Assembly (NCBI RefSeq): GCF_029960115.1
Contig: NZ_JASCOZ010000026.1
Location: forward strand, 1-38,106
Reading direction: 5' to 3'
DNA: 38,106 nt
Source of the DNA: Stenotrophomonas sp. PS02289
Lineage (GTDB): Bacteria > Pseudomonadota > Gammaproteobacteria > Xanthomonadales > Xanthomonadaceae
This document shows, in pieces, positions 18,561 to 26,216 of this stretch. The notes under the pieces were generated by a model. It did not search any database. It saw only the letters and a program-made list of their open reading frames with translations, and was not told the DNA's origin. Position numbers and translations under genes: made by a program. Positions within the stretch are counted from its first letter, which is position 1; each line of letters starts with the position of its first letter.

Positions 18561-19100
18561 ATGGGGATTCTTCGGATCGTTTTGCTCAGTGGTCCTTTCA
18601 AGGTTGGGAAGTCCACGGTCACCGTCGAGCTTGTTCAGCAGTTTGGTTATCTCAAAATCAGCTCCAGCGACCATCTTCGCTCGCTGTGCCCCGGTGTGGA
18701 GCAGTTGGACGTCGCTAAAGCTCGCTTGCGTCTGCAAGAAGCAGGTGACGAGCTGGATCGGAAGACGGACTTCCGCTGGGTGGTAGACCCGGTTGCGACT
18801 TCTGCCGTCGCCACCGCCCCAGAAGCGTTTAACTGGCTTTTCGATGCAGTGCGAAAGAAGCGGCAAGTCGAGCACTTTCGAGAGAAGTTTGGCTTTGCCG
18901 TCATGCACGTCCACCTGTCGGCCCCCGATAACGTTCTGCGACTTCGTAGCGGCTTGTCTGACACGACGTACGGCATCGCGTCATCTCACCCCAACGAAGT
19001 GAGCGCACGTTCCCTTATTCACATTGCTGATCGAGTCTTCGACACCACTTTGCAGACGGCACATGAGATAGCGAAGCAAATCGCTCAGGCGGGAGGCTGA
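18561..19100 (+). CDS. P-loop nucleotide-kinase-like protein, stand-alone
   Basis: This 179-residue protein has Walker A GPFKVGKST at 11-19 and the adenylate-kinase-like order: P-loop, then GYLKISSSDHLRSL (nucleotide-binding strand and helix, about 29-42), a helical lid, then FAVMHVHLSAPDNVLRLR near 113-130. These resemble (d)NMP or nucleoside kinases, though the substrate cannot be read from sequence. It is a paralogue of residues 1-185 of the next protein: both have H/SxD after the second strand, a [F/K]-W-[V/I]-V segment, REKFGFAVMHVHL versus RECFSTNLVHVHL, and a similar C-terminal IADR.F or DADVRIF strand. ATG 18561 follows AGGAGGT. The next gene starts one base after its stop codon. Confidence 0.75.
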   Translation: MGILRIVLLSGPFKVGKSTVTVELVQQFGYLKISSSDHLRSLCPGVEQLDVAKARLRLQEAGDELDRKTDFRWVVDPVATSAVATAPEAFNWLFDAVRKKRQVEHFREKFGFAVMHVHLSAPDNVLRLRSGLSDTTYGIASSHPNEVSARSLIHIADRVFDTTLQTAHEIAKQIAQAGG

Positions 19101-19101
19101 T

Positions 19102-20766
19102 ATGAAGAAGCACCATGTTGTCATAATCAGCGGAAAGACCTGCACGGGGAAGACAGGTCTTGCCGAGAAACTGCGCCAGAGATACGGATTTCGGGTGGTT
19201 TCTTCCCGCGACATCCTCAATGCGCGTCTAGAGCACGCCGGCAAGGACAACCGCTCTGCGCTCATAGAGGAAGCGCGTAGCCAGGATGAACAAAGCAACT
19301 CCAAGTGGATTGTGGAGGAAGTGAAGCCACAGTTCGAACTGCTTCAGGATCATGAGCCTGGCATCGTGGTCGACCACGTCAGTAGTGCCGAACAGGTTCG
19401 ACAATTTCGGGAGTGCTTCAGCACCAACCTGGTTCACGTCCACCTCTATGCCACCCAAGATACACTACTGAATCGCTACGCCGAAGCAGAAGACTCGGCT
19501 GAGGCCCCCACATACTCAGAGATTGACCATCTAACACCCGAGTCTGTGGAAAGCCTGAAGGCGGACGCCGACGTTCGCATCTTCACCGACCGCACCGACA
19601 GCGAAGACACGCTGGTGCGTGTCGCTGCTCAGCTCCACTTGCTCACCCCGCCCGAACTGCGCTGCGTGGATGTGTTGGTAGGAGGGCAATACGGCAGTGA
19701 GGGAAAGGGAAACATCGTGGCTTACTTGGCTAACGAGTATGACGTGCTGATCCGCGTCGGTGGCCCCAATGCAGGCCATACCGTGGCTAACGCAGAAGGC
19801 AAGATCGTCCACCACCAGTTGCCCTCAGGAACGCGGTTCTCCAAAGCCAAGATCCTTCTGGGGCCTGGCATAACGCTCAACGTCAAAGGGCTACTGGCCG
19901 AGATCGAGAAATCGGAAATCGGGCAGGGAAGGCTGTTCATCGACCCCCAAGCCACCATCATCGACGCCCAAGACATCGCCAATGAAGAGGGAGGCGTAAA
20001 AGGCACCATCGCTTCCACCGGAAGCGGCAGCGGCGAGGCCAAGGCCAGGCGCATCCGTAACCGAGGGAAGCCTGATCAACCGAAACTGGCCAAGGACATT
20101 GTTGAGTTGAAGCCCTATTTGGGTTCGACGGTGGAGCACTTGGAGCTCGCCTACCGCCATGGTCACTCTGTACTACTAGAAGGCACGCAAGGCAGCGCGC
20201 TGAGTCTATATCACGGCGAGTATCCCTACGTGACGTCCCGCGACACCAACGTAGCCGGATGCCTTGCCGAAGCCGGCATCTCCCCTAGCCGGGTACGCAA
20301 GATCCTGATGGTGGTTCGCACCACGCCCATCCGGGTTGCTGATCCCGATGGGGACAAGGGTAACATCTCCGGGCACCTGAAGGTTGAAACCTCGTTCCGC
20401 ATCATTGCCGAAAACGCGGGTCTCAATCCAGACGATGTCGAAGCGGCCGAGAAGACGTCAACAACCAACCGAAAGCGGCGTGTAGGTTGGTTTGAGTGGA
20501 GTCAGTTCCGACGCGCCTGCGACCTCAACGCGCCCACGGACATCGTGCTGACGTTTGTGGACTACCTGAGTGCAAGCAACCAGAAGGCAAGGCGATTTGA
20601 GCAGCTGTCCTCCGACACGATCAAGTTCATTGAAGAACTGGAGCGCGTGGCACAGGCACCCGTGTCATTGATCAACACGCGATTCCCTCAGAAGGACGGC
20701 GATTTCAAGGATCTCCGTTCTATCATAGACCGTCGCAATTGGACGGCCCGCTCTCCCATTAGGTGA
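19102..20766 (+). CDS. P-loop kinase fused to a PurZ/PurA-like (adenylosuccinate synthetase family) domain
   Basis: This is a 554-residue fusion. Residues 1-185 form a P-loop kinase-like domain (GKTCTGKT at 11-18). Residues about 188-554 are a compact adenylosuccinate-synthetase-fold domain: GGQYGSEGKGN at 194-204, GGPNAGHTV with the expected catalytic His at 226, TGSGSGEAKARR, EGTQGSALSLYHGEYPYVTS, and a late TSTTNRKRRVGWFE block equivalent to the aspartate loop of PurA. The position of PurA's catalytic Asp (GDEGKG) is Ser199, and the guanine-binding KxD motif of PurA reads FVD. As I recall, Ser/Gly at that Asp and loss of strict GTP use are features of phage PurZ, which makes succinyl-amino-dAMP from dGMP. 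The approximately 360-residue length also fits PurZ and archaeal-type enzymes rather than bacterial PurA (about 430). GGGAGG precedes ATG 19102. Confidence 0.82.
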   Translation: MKKHHVVIISGKTCTGKTGLAEKLRQRYGFRVVSSRDILNARLEHAGKDNRSALIEEARSQDEQSNSKWIVEEVKPQFELLQDHEPGIVVDHVSSAEQVRQFRECFSTNLVHVHLYATQDTLLNRYAEAEDSAEAPTYSEIDHLTPESVESLKADADVRIFTDRTDSEDTLVRVAAQLHLLTPPELRCVDVLVGGQYGSEGKGNIVAYLANEYDVLIRVGGPNAGHTVANAEGKIVHHQLPSGTRFSKAKILLGPGITLNVKGLLAEIEKSEIGQGRLFIDPQATIIDAQDIANEEGGVKGTIASTGSGSGEAKARRIRNRGKPDQPKLAKDIVELKPYLGSTVEHLELAYRHGHSVLLEGTQGSALSLYHGEYPYVTSRDTNVAGCLAEAGISPSRVRKILMVVRTTPIRVADPDGDKGNISGHLKVETSFRIIAENAGLNPDDVEAAEKTSTTNRKRRVGWFEWSQFRRACDLNAPTDIVLTFVDYLSASNQKARRFEQLSSDTIKFIEELERVAQAPVSLINTRFPQKDGDFKDLRSIIDRRNWTARSPIR

Positions 20767-21422
20767 CTTTCGTGCAACTGGAAAAACTCCTTCAGCGTTA
20801 TCCGTATGTTTACCATATGGCTGAACTCGGCACCTGGCCCAGCATCCAGCAGCGCGGCCTCCTGTCCACTACCGCCTCCTTGGATGCGCTTGGTATAGCC
20901 GGTACACAGCGCACTGCCTTTGAGAGCGCTTACCGTCCGGAAATGTCCCATTTAAGCCCGGGTGCGGCCGACGACATCGTCTTGAGGGACCAGCGCCCTA
21001 TGCCGCCAAACCGACTAGCGCAAGCACTGCCAGTCGGGCTTACCACCGAACAGTGGTATCGGCTCATCAATAACAAAGTCTTCTTCTGGGTGAGTCCTGA
21101 GCGACTGGGTAGATTGCTTCGGTCCTATGGAGACTCCCTGCACGACGTTTTGCGAGTAGACACGGCGAGTTTGCTAAGTGCACACTTTGCGCGCACCTGG
21201 CTCTGTCACATGAACTCGGGCAATACCCTGCCCATTCCTCATTACCGTGATGAGACCATCTTCAAGCGCATCCCTGACTACCCGGTGAATCGCGTTGGCA
21301 CACCCGTGAAAGAGGTGGTTGAGCTGGTCGTCGACTACTCAGTGCCCGACATCGCGAATCACGTGGTTGATGTGAGTCGCGTCCAGGGCGACACCCATTT
21401 AGGCGTAGTGTGGAAGCGCTGA
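20763..21422 (+). CDS. DUF7002-like protein, possible ADP-ribosyltransferase-fold member
   Basis: This 219-residue protein starts with GTG at 20763, overlapping the previous stop by four bases (GTGA), so translation is coupled. The N-terminus YVYHMAELGTWPSIQQRGLLSTTASLDALGI is what I remember of DUF7002 proteins. The pattern Y-H-x(6)-W-x-S-I-x(2)-x-G-L-x-S resembles the NAD-binding start of DarT/DUF4433 and related ADP-ribosyltransferases. Other blocks are NNKVFFWVSPERLGRLLRSY (about 102-121) and VLRVDTASLLSAH. It is the last gene of the kinase/PurZ-like operon. A role in modifying nucleic acid or nucleotide is possible, but the sequence does not show catalysis. Confidence 0.7.
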   Translation: MTFVQLEKLLQRYPYVYHMAELGTWPSIQQRGLLSTTASLDALGIAGTQRTAFESAYRPEMSHLSPGAADDIVLRDQRPMPPNRLAQALPVGLTTEQWYRLINNKVFFWVSPERLGRLLRSYGDSLHDVLRVDTASLLSAHFARTWLCHMNSGNTLPIPHYRDETIFKRIPDYPVNRVGTPVKEVVELVVDYSVPDIANHVVDVSRVQGDTHLGVVWKR

Positions 21423-21770
21423 TCCATTTCTTCCGAGCGCATCATAACGAGAGTCAAGCCGGGAGCCTGGCACCTCGATCTGCTCGCATCTATCTAGAAA
21501 AGAAGTTTGAGTGCGGAATTTTGCATGCGAAAAAGTTCACCAAGTAATTTAAAGTTTTCAATTTAAAATGTCTAATTAAACGGCACAGTGCGGCAGCAAT
21601 CCGACCCCGGCCATATCTGCAGTACCTAGTCATTCAACGAAGTGACCGCGTGCAGGCGAAGTTAGTCAGCTGATGACGATGTGCTTCTCTCAATAGTCCA
21701 AGTCGGACTATAGGGTGTAAGCTCGACAGATGACGCACCACTGGGTACCACCAGGACAATAACAATCTCC
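21423..21770 (+). promoter_or_regulatory. AT-rich intergenic region with possible promoter and dyad
   Basis: This 348-base gap has a notably AT-rich core (21510-21580). TTGCAT (21521-21526) and TAATTT (21545-21550) with an 18-base spacer are a candidate promoter. A dyad TAGTCC-AAGTC-GGACTA (21694-21710) is followed by TATAGG about 60 bases before the next ATG and could be an operator. Both are pattern-based guesses for the two-gene unit beginning at 21771. No gene is seen. Confidence 0.35.
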
Positions 21771-22196
21771 ATGGCATTTCGAACTCCACCTTATCTCTCC
21801 GCATCGCTCGCGCTGCACCTACTTGGTATCCTGCGCGAATCATCCGGAGAGCCCCTGCGCCTGGAGGAGCTGCTGACGAGTGCGTTCGAAGCAATGGGCG
21901 TTGATGCCGGTGAAGTCAGGTACCGTACACGGACGTGGAACGAAATTAACGCCCTGGCCGCCGATATTCTCGCAGACTATGGGCAACTCGGAATCGTGTT
22001 AGCCGACGGTGGCGAGGAACCGCGCTATTACGCTCCAGCAGGCAACGGTCCACCCGGGCGGCCGCTAGGACCTGATGCTCAAGGGCCAGGAGATGGTGGC
22101 TCAGGCATGGCCGAGGTACTCGCGCACCCAGTTCTTTTCTCCGTGCCGAAGGAAGACTTCGAGGCCGCAATCTCGCGCGCACTGGAGAGCTACTGA
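21771..22196 (+). CDS. Hypothetical protein, first gene of a two-gene unit
   Basis: This 141-residue protein is mostly helical at first: LSASLALHLLGILRESSGEPLRLEELLTSAF suggests a winged-helix-like or small helical domain at residues 8-40. A Gly/Pro-rich linker (about 88-110) and a C-terminal segment AEVLAHPVLFSVPKEDFEAAISRALESY follow. I do not recognise the family. Its stop overlaps the ATG of the FAD-binding protein gene by one base (TGATG), so the two proteins are probably made together and may interact. The layout of a small adaptor plus an enzyme is common in defence modules. Base composition matches the island rather than the core. Confidence 0.7.
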   Translation: MAFRTPPYLSASLALHLLGILRESSGEPLRLEELLTSAFEAMGVDAGEVRYRTRTWNEINALAADILADYGQLGIVLADGGEEPRYYAPAGNGPPGRPLGPDAQGPGDGGSGMAEVLAHPVLFSVPKEDFEAAISRALESY

Positions 22197-23728
22197 TGGC
22201 AACAATCAACAGTCTCGCGCTACTAGCCCTGAAGTGTGCTCCGAACGTGTTCGACCTCTCCAGCGATATGTCCCACGCCAGCATTAGAGACCAGATTGTG
22301 CGCGCGCGGTTGCTGGCGCGCGATCTGGTCGGCCTACCGCAACCGCCTAAGTCCGTGCTCGTGGTCGGTGCAGGCTTCGCCGGAATCTCAGCGGCGCTGG
22401 CCTGCGCCAAAGCTGGAATACGAGTATCGGTTGTAGACGTGAATCCACGGCCCTTCCAGCTGCAAACGGGGGTATCTGATCGCTGGGTCGGTCCATTCCT
22501 CTATGAGTGGCCGAGCCACCGGGCGCACGATCAGACCTACCCTCCATTGGCAACGCCGAGCTGGATTGATGACTCGATCCTGAGCGAGATTTGGACGCAG
22601 TTCGCACCTGGTCCCGATCCCATCCAGGCCGATATCCTTGCAGGACACGCACGAGACGTTCTCAAGAACTATCTGACCAGTTCACCCAAACCTGCAGGGG
22701 TCCTTAACATATACGTCAATCCCACGATTTCCACCGAAGCCTCGTTCAGATCCGCCGTACATTCGTTCGTGGGAGAATTCGCAGCGGACCGTCAACGAAC
22801 GCTAACACTTCCGCGATGTCGCGATTGGCCTGAGGCAAATGCTGTCGCTCCGAGTATTGATGTGAACGCCGTGATCCTTGGCGGCGGGCTCGGCGCTGAA
22901 CGGATCGCCCTTGATCCCCTCCCACATCCGAGTGCATCGGAACCTCTGGTTGCAGGCACTCCATTTTGGCAGAACGATGGCTGGCTATCCGCGCCGGCAA
23001 GCGATCGCGTCGGCATATTTGGAGCTGGCGATGGCGCATTGCAGGATGTATTGCGTGCGCTCACCGGTCATCGTCACCCACTCGAAACACTGAGAGACAT
23101 CCGAATGGATCCACATGTGGATCAAGCATTGGGAGAGGCAGAGCTGGAGTTGCTGGGAATTGAGCAAGAGGGGCGACTGTCCGCAACTTGGACACAAGTG
23201 AATCAAGATTCCAAAGCGCAGTACCATCGTGGATTGGTCGACGACAGAACCGATAGGCGCTGCGCTTCTGTTGCTCAAGGACTGGCTCGGAACCCCGGCG
23301 TACGAGATGCAGTACAGCAAGTACTGCAGTCGGGGACTGGCGAGGTTTACCACATCTTTCGGGAAGTCCGCTTCACGAAGGCGTACATGCTAAATCGCTT
23401 CGTACTGCACCTCATTGAGGCCTGCCAAGATGTATACGGTCCTTTCCCTGGAAAGGTTCGCTATGTCAGGTCAAGCGGCGTGCGGGCTATGCTCGGTCGG
23501 AATCATGGCAGCGGCCACAGGCCGGCCCAGTTCGAAGTGCACGTGCTTGACGAAACCGGTGCTACGCTGAAGGATCTTTGGCTGGACCGTGTTGCCGTTC
23601 GCTTCGGTCCGGATCCCAAAGGTATGCCCGGACATCAGATGCTGGGTCTCAGCAATGCCGAGATCGCTGAGCGGACCAGCTTGGGGCAGGTGCCCTATCC
23701 CTTCGTTGCAGATCCGATGCCCTGGTAG
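22196..23728 (+). CDS. FAD/NAD(P)-binding Rossmann protein
   Basis: This 510-residue protein has a dinucleotide-binding motif SVLVVGAGFAGISAALACAKAGIRVSVVDVNP at about residues 53-84 (GxGxxG with a later acidic Asp). A second Rossmann-like stretch, DRVGIFGAGDGALQDVLRAL, lies at about 264-283. Around these are a Trp/Pro-rich segment (GPFLYEWPSHRAHDQTYPP) and a C-terminal region ending FVADPMPW. The order fits a two-dinucleotide-domain flavoprotein oxidoreductase, but I cannot match it to a known enzyme. There are no transmembrane segments. It is coupled to the small upstream gene. NAD-dependent proteins in defence islands often act on NAD pools, but this is context only. The region downstream holds only IS relics. 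Confidence 0.75.
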   Translation: MATINSLALLALKCAPNVFDLSSDMSHASIRDQIVRARLLARDLVGLPQPPKSVLVVGAGFAGISAALACAKAGIRVSVVDVNPRPFQLQTGVSDRWVGPFLYEWPSHRAHDQTYPPLATPSWIDDSILSEIWTQFAPGPDPIQADILAGHARDVLKNYLTSSPKPAGVLNIYVNPTISTEASFRSAVHSFVGEFAADRQRTLTLPRCRDWPEANAVAPSIDVNAVILGGGLGAERIALDPLPHPSASEPLVAGTPFWQNDGWLSAPASDRVGIFGAGDGALQDVLRALTGHRHPLETLRDIRMDPHVDQALGEAELELLGIEQEGRLSATWTQVNQDSKAQYHRGLVDDRTDRRCASVAQGLARNPGVRDAVQQVLQSGTGEVYHIFREVRFTKAYMLNRFVLHLIEACQDVYGPFPGKVRYVRSSGVRAMLGRNHGSGHRPAQFEVHVLDETGATLKDLWLDRVAVRFGPDPKGMPGHQMLGLSNAEIAERTSLGQVPYPFVADPMPW

Positions 23729-23789
23729 CCCTCACAGGCCAGCAGCGTCAAAAGTGGGATTTTCTCGTACGCTAAACCCATCAAATCCC

Positions 23790-24045
23790 ATGAAGCAATA
23801 GCGATTTGCCGACAGCCAGATCTTCGCCTGACTCGAGCAGATCGAGGGCGGCGAATCGGTGCCTGACCTGTGCCAGCGCAGCATGGCATCATGCTTGACC
23901 ACCATTCTACAATTGGCGTCGCATGTTCGGCAGCATGGGCGTATCGATGTAGTCCCAGCTGTAACACTTGCAGTTAGGGAGCCGACGCCGTGAAGAGATG
24001 TATGCGGACGCACAATGGCGCGCGGACCTACCGAAGGTCACCCTC
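23790..24045 (+). pseudogene. Decayed IS3-family transposase orfA, relic 2 (IS407-like)
   Basis: From ATG 23790 the frame reads MKQ, stop, RFADSQIFA, stop, LEQIEGGESVPDLCQRSM. After a frameshift near 23890 it reads FYNWRRMFGSMGVSM, stop, SQL, stop, HLQLGSRRREEMYADAQWRADL. It matches the orfA pattern that I recall as MKKSRFTDSQILAILKQAEGGxxVPDLCREHGMSxATFYKWRSKFGGMDVSMM...ENRRLKxMYADAQLKADL. There are several stops and at least one frameshift. It abuts relic 3, which lies in the opposite orientation. Confidence 0.75.
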
Positions 24046-24290
24046 AGATAAAGATGGTGAGACCATCTCTAGCTTCGCCTCGCCGTACGCTCCTTGCAGA
24101 TCCTTGATCAATTGTCCGTACTGCTCGCGAAAGTCCTTTGGCCTGGCTTGCGGCTATTCTCCATGCCGCGCTTGCCATTCTCCAGCCAGATTTCGATCTC
24201 GGCCGGGGGCGGGTCGAACTGTTGACTCGCCGGCACCACCGAGGTCTTGTCCAGGATGATCTCAAGTGCCTAGCTGCAGGCGAGCCGCTT
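24046..24290 (-). pseudogene. Decayed IS3-family transposase orfA, relic 3
   Basis: On the minus strand, immediately after the restriction enzyme stop codon and in the same frame, the sequence reads KRLACS, stop, ALEIILDKTSVVPASQQFDP. It continues PAEIEIWLENGKRGMENSRKPG, then shifts frame to PKDFREQYGQLIKDLQGAYGEAKLEM. It is the same orfA type as relic 1 at 16235, but in a better preserved copy. The join to the restriction gene has no intervening sequence, so the last residues of that gene may derive from the element. Confidence 0.78.
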
Positions 24291-24941
24291 CTATTCCTTC
24301 TCGCCGTCGATGAACTGAGTGGAAAGGCATGCTGGCAAGACTCGAAGGTAGGTCGCTGCATCCTCCGCAATACGATTCTGAGCTTCAGGACGCTCAGCCA
24401 GCCTATCGACCCATTGGCGGCCTGGGTGTAGAACATCCCACCTGGAGCGCATGCCTGCATGCCGTCCTTTTCCAGGATTGTGGTTGCCAAAGCCATCAAT
24501 TAGTGAGTTCCAGACGGGGGTGAAGCGCGAAATAATCAATGACTCGCCCAGTGGGATCCAGATGTCATCCACCACCAGGAATCGACAATGGAAGTCGTCG
24601 ATACTGAGGTTCGTTGCCGCCCGTATGCTTTCGGCGTGCTCCTTCAGTCGCTTGTAGAGCACTTTGCCAGCGGGGACATCCGTGCCCGCACCAATACGCG
24701 CGCCGGCCGGAACTGCCTTCCCAACGTAAATAGGCAGCGAGAACCTTCCATTGGCATTGAACCTAGTCACCTGCTCATATGCTTCGAAATCGCCGGTGTA
24801 GTAAATGGCATAGATGCCCGCTCCGTCGAACTGATGAAGCTCCGCCAGGGGATGCACATCCATCGTCAACAGTGCTTCCGCAACGCTCGCGCCGAGGTTC
24901 TTCTTGTCCAATGGGTTGAAGGGAATAACTTTGGCCGTCAT
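24291..24941 (-). CDS. Eco29kI-like type II restriction endonuclease (GIY-YIG family)
   Basis: This 216-residue protein matches R.Eco29kI, a GIY-YIG nuclease that cuts CCGCGG. GIYAIYYTGDF begins at residue 42, and IYVGKA (the YIG element) lies at 71-76. YKRLKEHAESI gives Arg98 and His102, and GESLIISRFTPVWN gives Glu133 and Asn145. The Arg-to-His (4) and Glu-to-Asn (12) spacings equal those of the Eco29kI catalytic set as I recall it (R104/H108, E142/N154). Its start overlaps the methyltransferase stop by four bases (ATGA), as in the Eco29kI operon, so the nuclease is translated after the protecting methylase. The C-terminus runs straight into an IS3 relic, but all catalytic elements are present. 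Confidence 0.92.
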   Translation of the reverse strand: MTAKVIPFNPLDKKNLGASVAEALLTMDVHPLAELHQFDGAGIYAIYYTGDFEAYEQVTRFNANGRFSLPIYVGKAVPAGARIGAGTDVPAGKVLYKRLKEHAESIRAATNLSIDDFHCRFLVVDDIWIPLGESLIISRFTPVWNSLIDGFGNHNPGKGRHAGMRSRWDVLHPGRQWVDRLAERPEAQNRIAEDAATYLRVLPACLSTQFIDGEKE

Positions 24942-26152
24942 GCGCGCTTCTTCTTGTCCGATACGTCATTCTTGGCGATCTTGCTTAGTCCTGCAATCGC
25001 AAGCTCTTCTGCGACGCTGGCTGCCACTACTTGGCCCAGTAGCACCGGTACTGCGTTCCCAAGCTGGCGCATGGTTTCGGACCAGCTTCCGTGGAACTGG
25101 AATCCGTCTGGGAAGGTCTGGATCCGAGCACTCTCGCGGATCGTGAAGTAACGGACCGATCCATCGTCCTTTACCAGCATGTTCTCGCCACCGGGCACTC
25201 CATGTCCGCCCGCCTTCAAGGTCTTCGCCGGCAGGTCCAGTGGGCTGCCGGTGTGGCCAGGGTAAGAGCGTGCACCGGCCTGGAACAAATGGTTGGCGTA
25301 TTTCTTGGCCTCTCTGCTCTCCGGATCCGGAAGACCTTGCAACGCATCTCGCACGGTTCTCCAAGGCTGGGTCGGCAACATTGTGCGGAACTGCTGGAGC
25401 TTGGCCACCTTGGATGCCAACTTGGCAGGCATCTTGGGTTTGCGGATGCCATGCCGCTTCCAGTAAACCCCCGTCACCCACTGGTCATGCAGTAGCGCAT
25501 CATAGCTGTGCGTTGCAGCTGGGAAGGACCACTCCACGCCCAGGTCGTCCCGGAAGCCGATAAGGAAGACTCGCTCGCGCTTCTGAGGAACGCCGTAGTT
25601 GGCAGCATTCACCAGGGTGGGGATTACGTTGTAGGTCAAGCCCTTGCCCTTGCGTTTGCCAGAGGTTCTCTCAACCTGCAGGCGGGCGAGGTGATCGGAC
25701 CAATCCTCGTCCTGGCGTGGCGGCACATCCGGGAACTCCAGCTGCAGTTGGATGTAGTGGAAGTAGTTTGCGAACTTGGCGCGGGTAAGGCCCTTCACGT
25801 TCTCCACGATGAAGGCTTTGGGGCGAAGTCGCCGAATGATCTCCACGGTGGCAGGGAACATGTCCCGGTTGTCCTCGTGGGCTTTGTGCTTTCCTCCAAT
25901 GGAGAAGGGCTGGCACGGCGGTCCGCCAGCTAGGAGCTCGATGTCCTGGGGAACTGAAGACCAGTCAAAGGAGCGAACGTCGCCCTCGTGAAGCGTCCAC
26001 CCCCGAACCAGCGGGTAGTCGCGCTTCTGGTTCTCCCGAACAGTGTCGCAAGCCCATTTGTCCCATTCGACTACGGCAAGGTGTTCAAAACCGGCGATCT
26101 CGCACCCCATGGCCAGCCCGCCGGCACCTGCGAACAGCTCTACGGATTTCAT
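24938..26152 (-). CDS. DNA (cytosine-5) methyltransferase of the Eco29kI-like system
   Basis: This 404-residue C5 methyltransferase has its motifs in order: I (VELFAGAGGLAMGCEIAGF, residues 4-22), IV (LLAGGPPCQPFSIGGKHKAH, about 74-93, with catalytic PCQ), VI (AFIVENVKGL), VIII (GVPQKRERVFLIGFR), a target-recognition region (about 220-320), IX (SVRYFTIRESARIQTFPDGFQF) and X (QLGNAVPVLLGQVVA). By analogy with M.Eco29kI it should modify CCGCGG; the specificity is inferred from the adjacent nuclease. The ATG at 26152 has GGAG 9 bases upstream. A 64-base gap separates it from the upstream XRE gene on the same strand. Confidence 0.94.
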   Translation of the reverse strand: MKSVELFAGAGGLAMGCEIAGFEHLAVVEWDKWACDTVRENQKRDYPLVRGWTLHEGDVRSFDWSSVPQDIELLAGGPPCQPFSIGGKHKAHEDNRDMFPATVEIIRRLRPKAFIVENVKGLTRAKFANYFHYIQLQLEFPDVPPRQDEDWSDHLARLQVERTSGKRKGKGLTYNVIPTLVNAANYGVPQKRERVFLIGFRDDLGVEWSFPAATHSYDALLHDQWVTGVYWKRHGIRKPKMPAKLASKVAKLQQFRTMLPTQPWRTVRDALQGLPDPESREAKKYANHLFQAGARSYPGHTGSPLDLPAKTLKAGGHGVPGGENMLVKDDGSVRYFTIRESARIQTFPDGFQFHGSWSETMRQLGNAVPVLLGQVVAASVAEELAIAGLSKIAKNDVSDKKKRA

Positions 26153-26216
26153 TCTTGACTACTCCAATAAAACGTTGATCGACGCAAGGCGCGCCCGGGC
26201 GAAGCCGGCTGCTGCT

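Noticed and set aside
19102..20766. Housekeeping purA
   Set aside because: The domain is shorter than bacterial PurA, carries an N-terminal kinase domain, and lacks the catalytic Asp and the KxD guanine motif; it lies in an accessory island.
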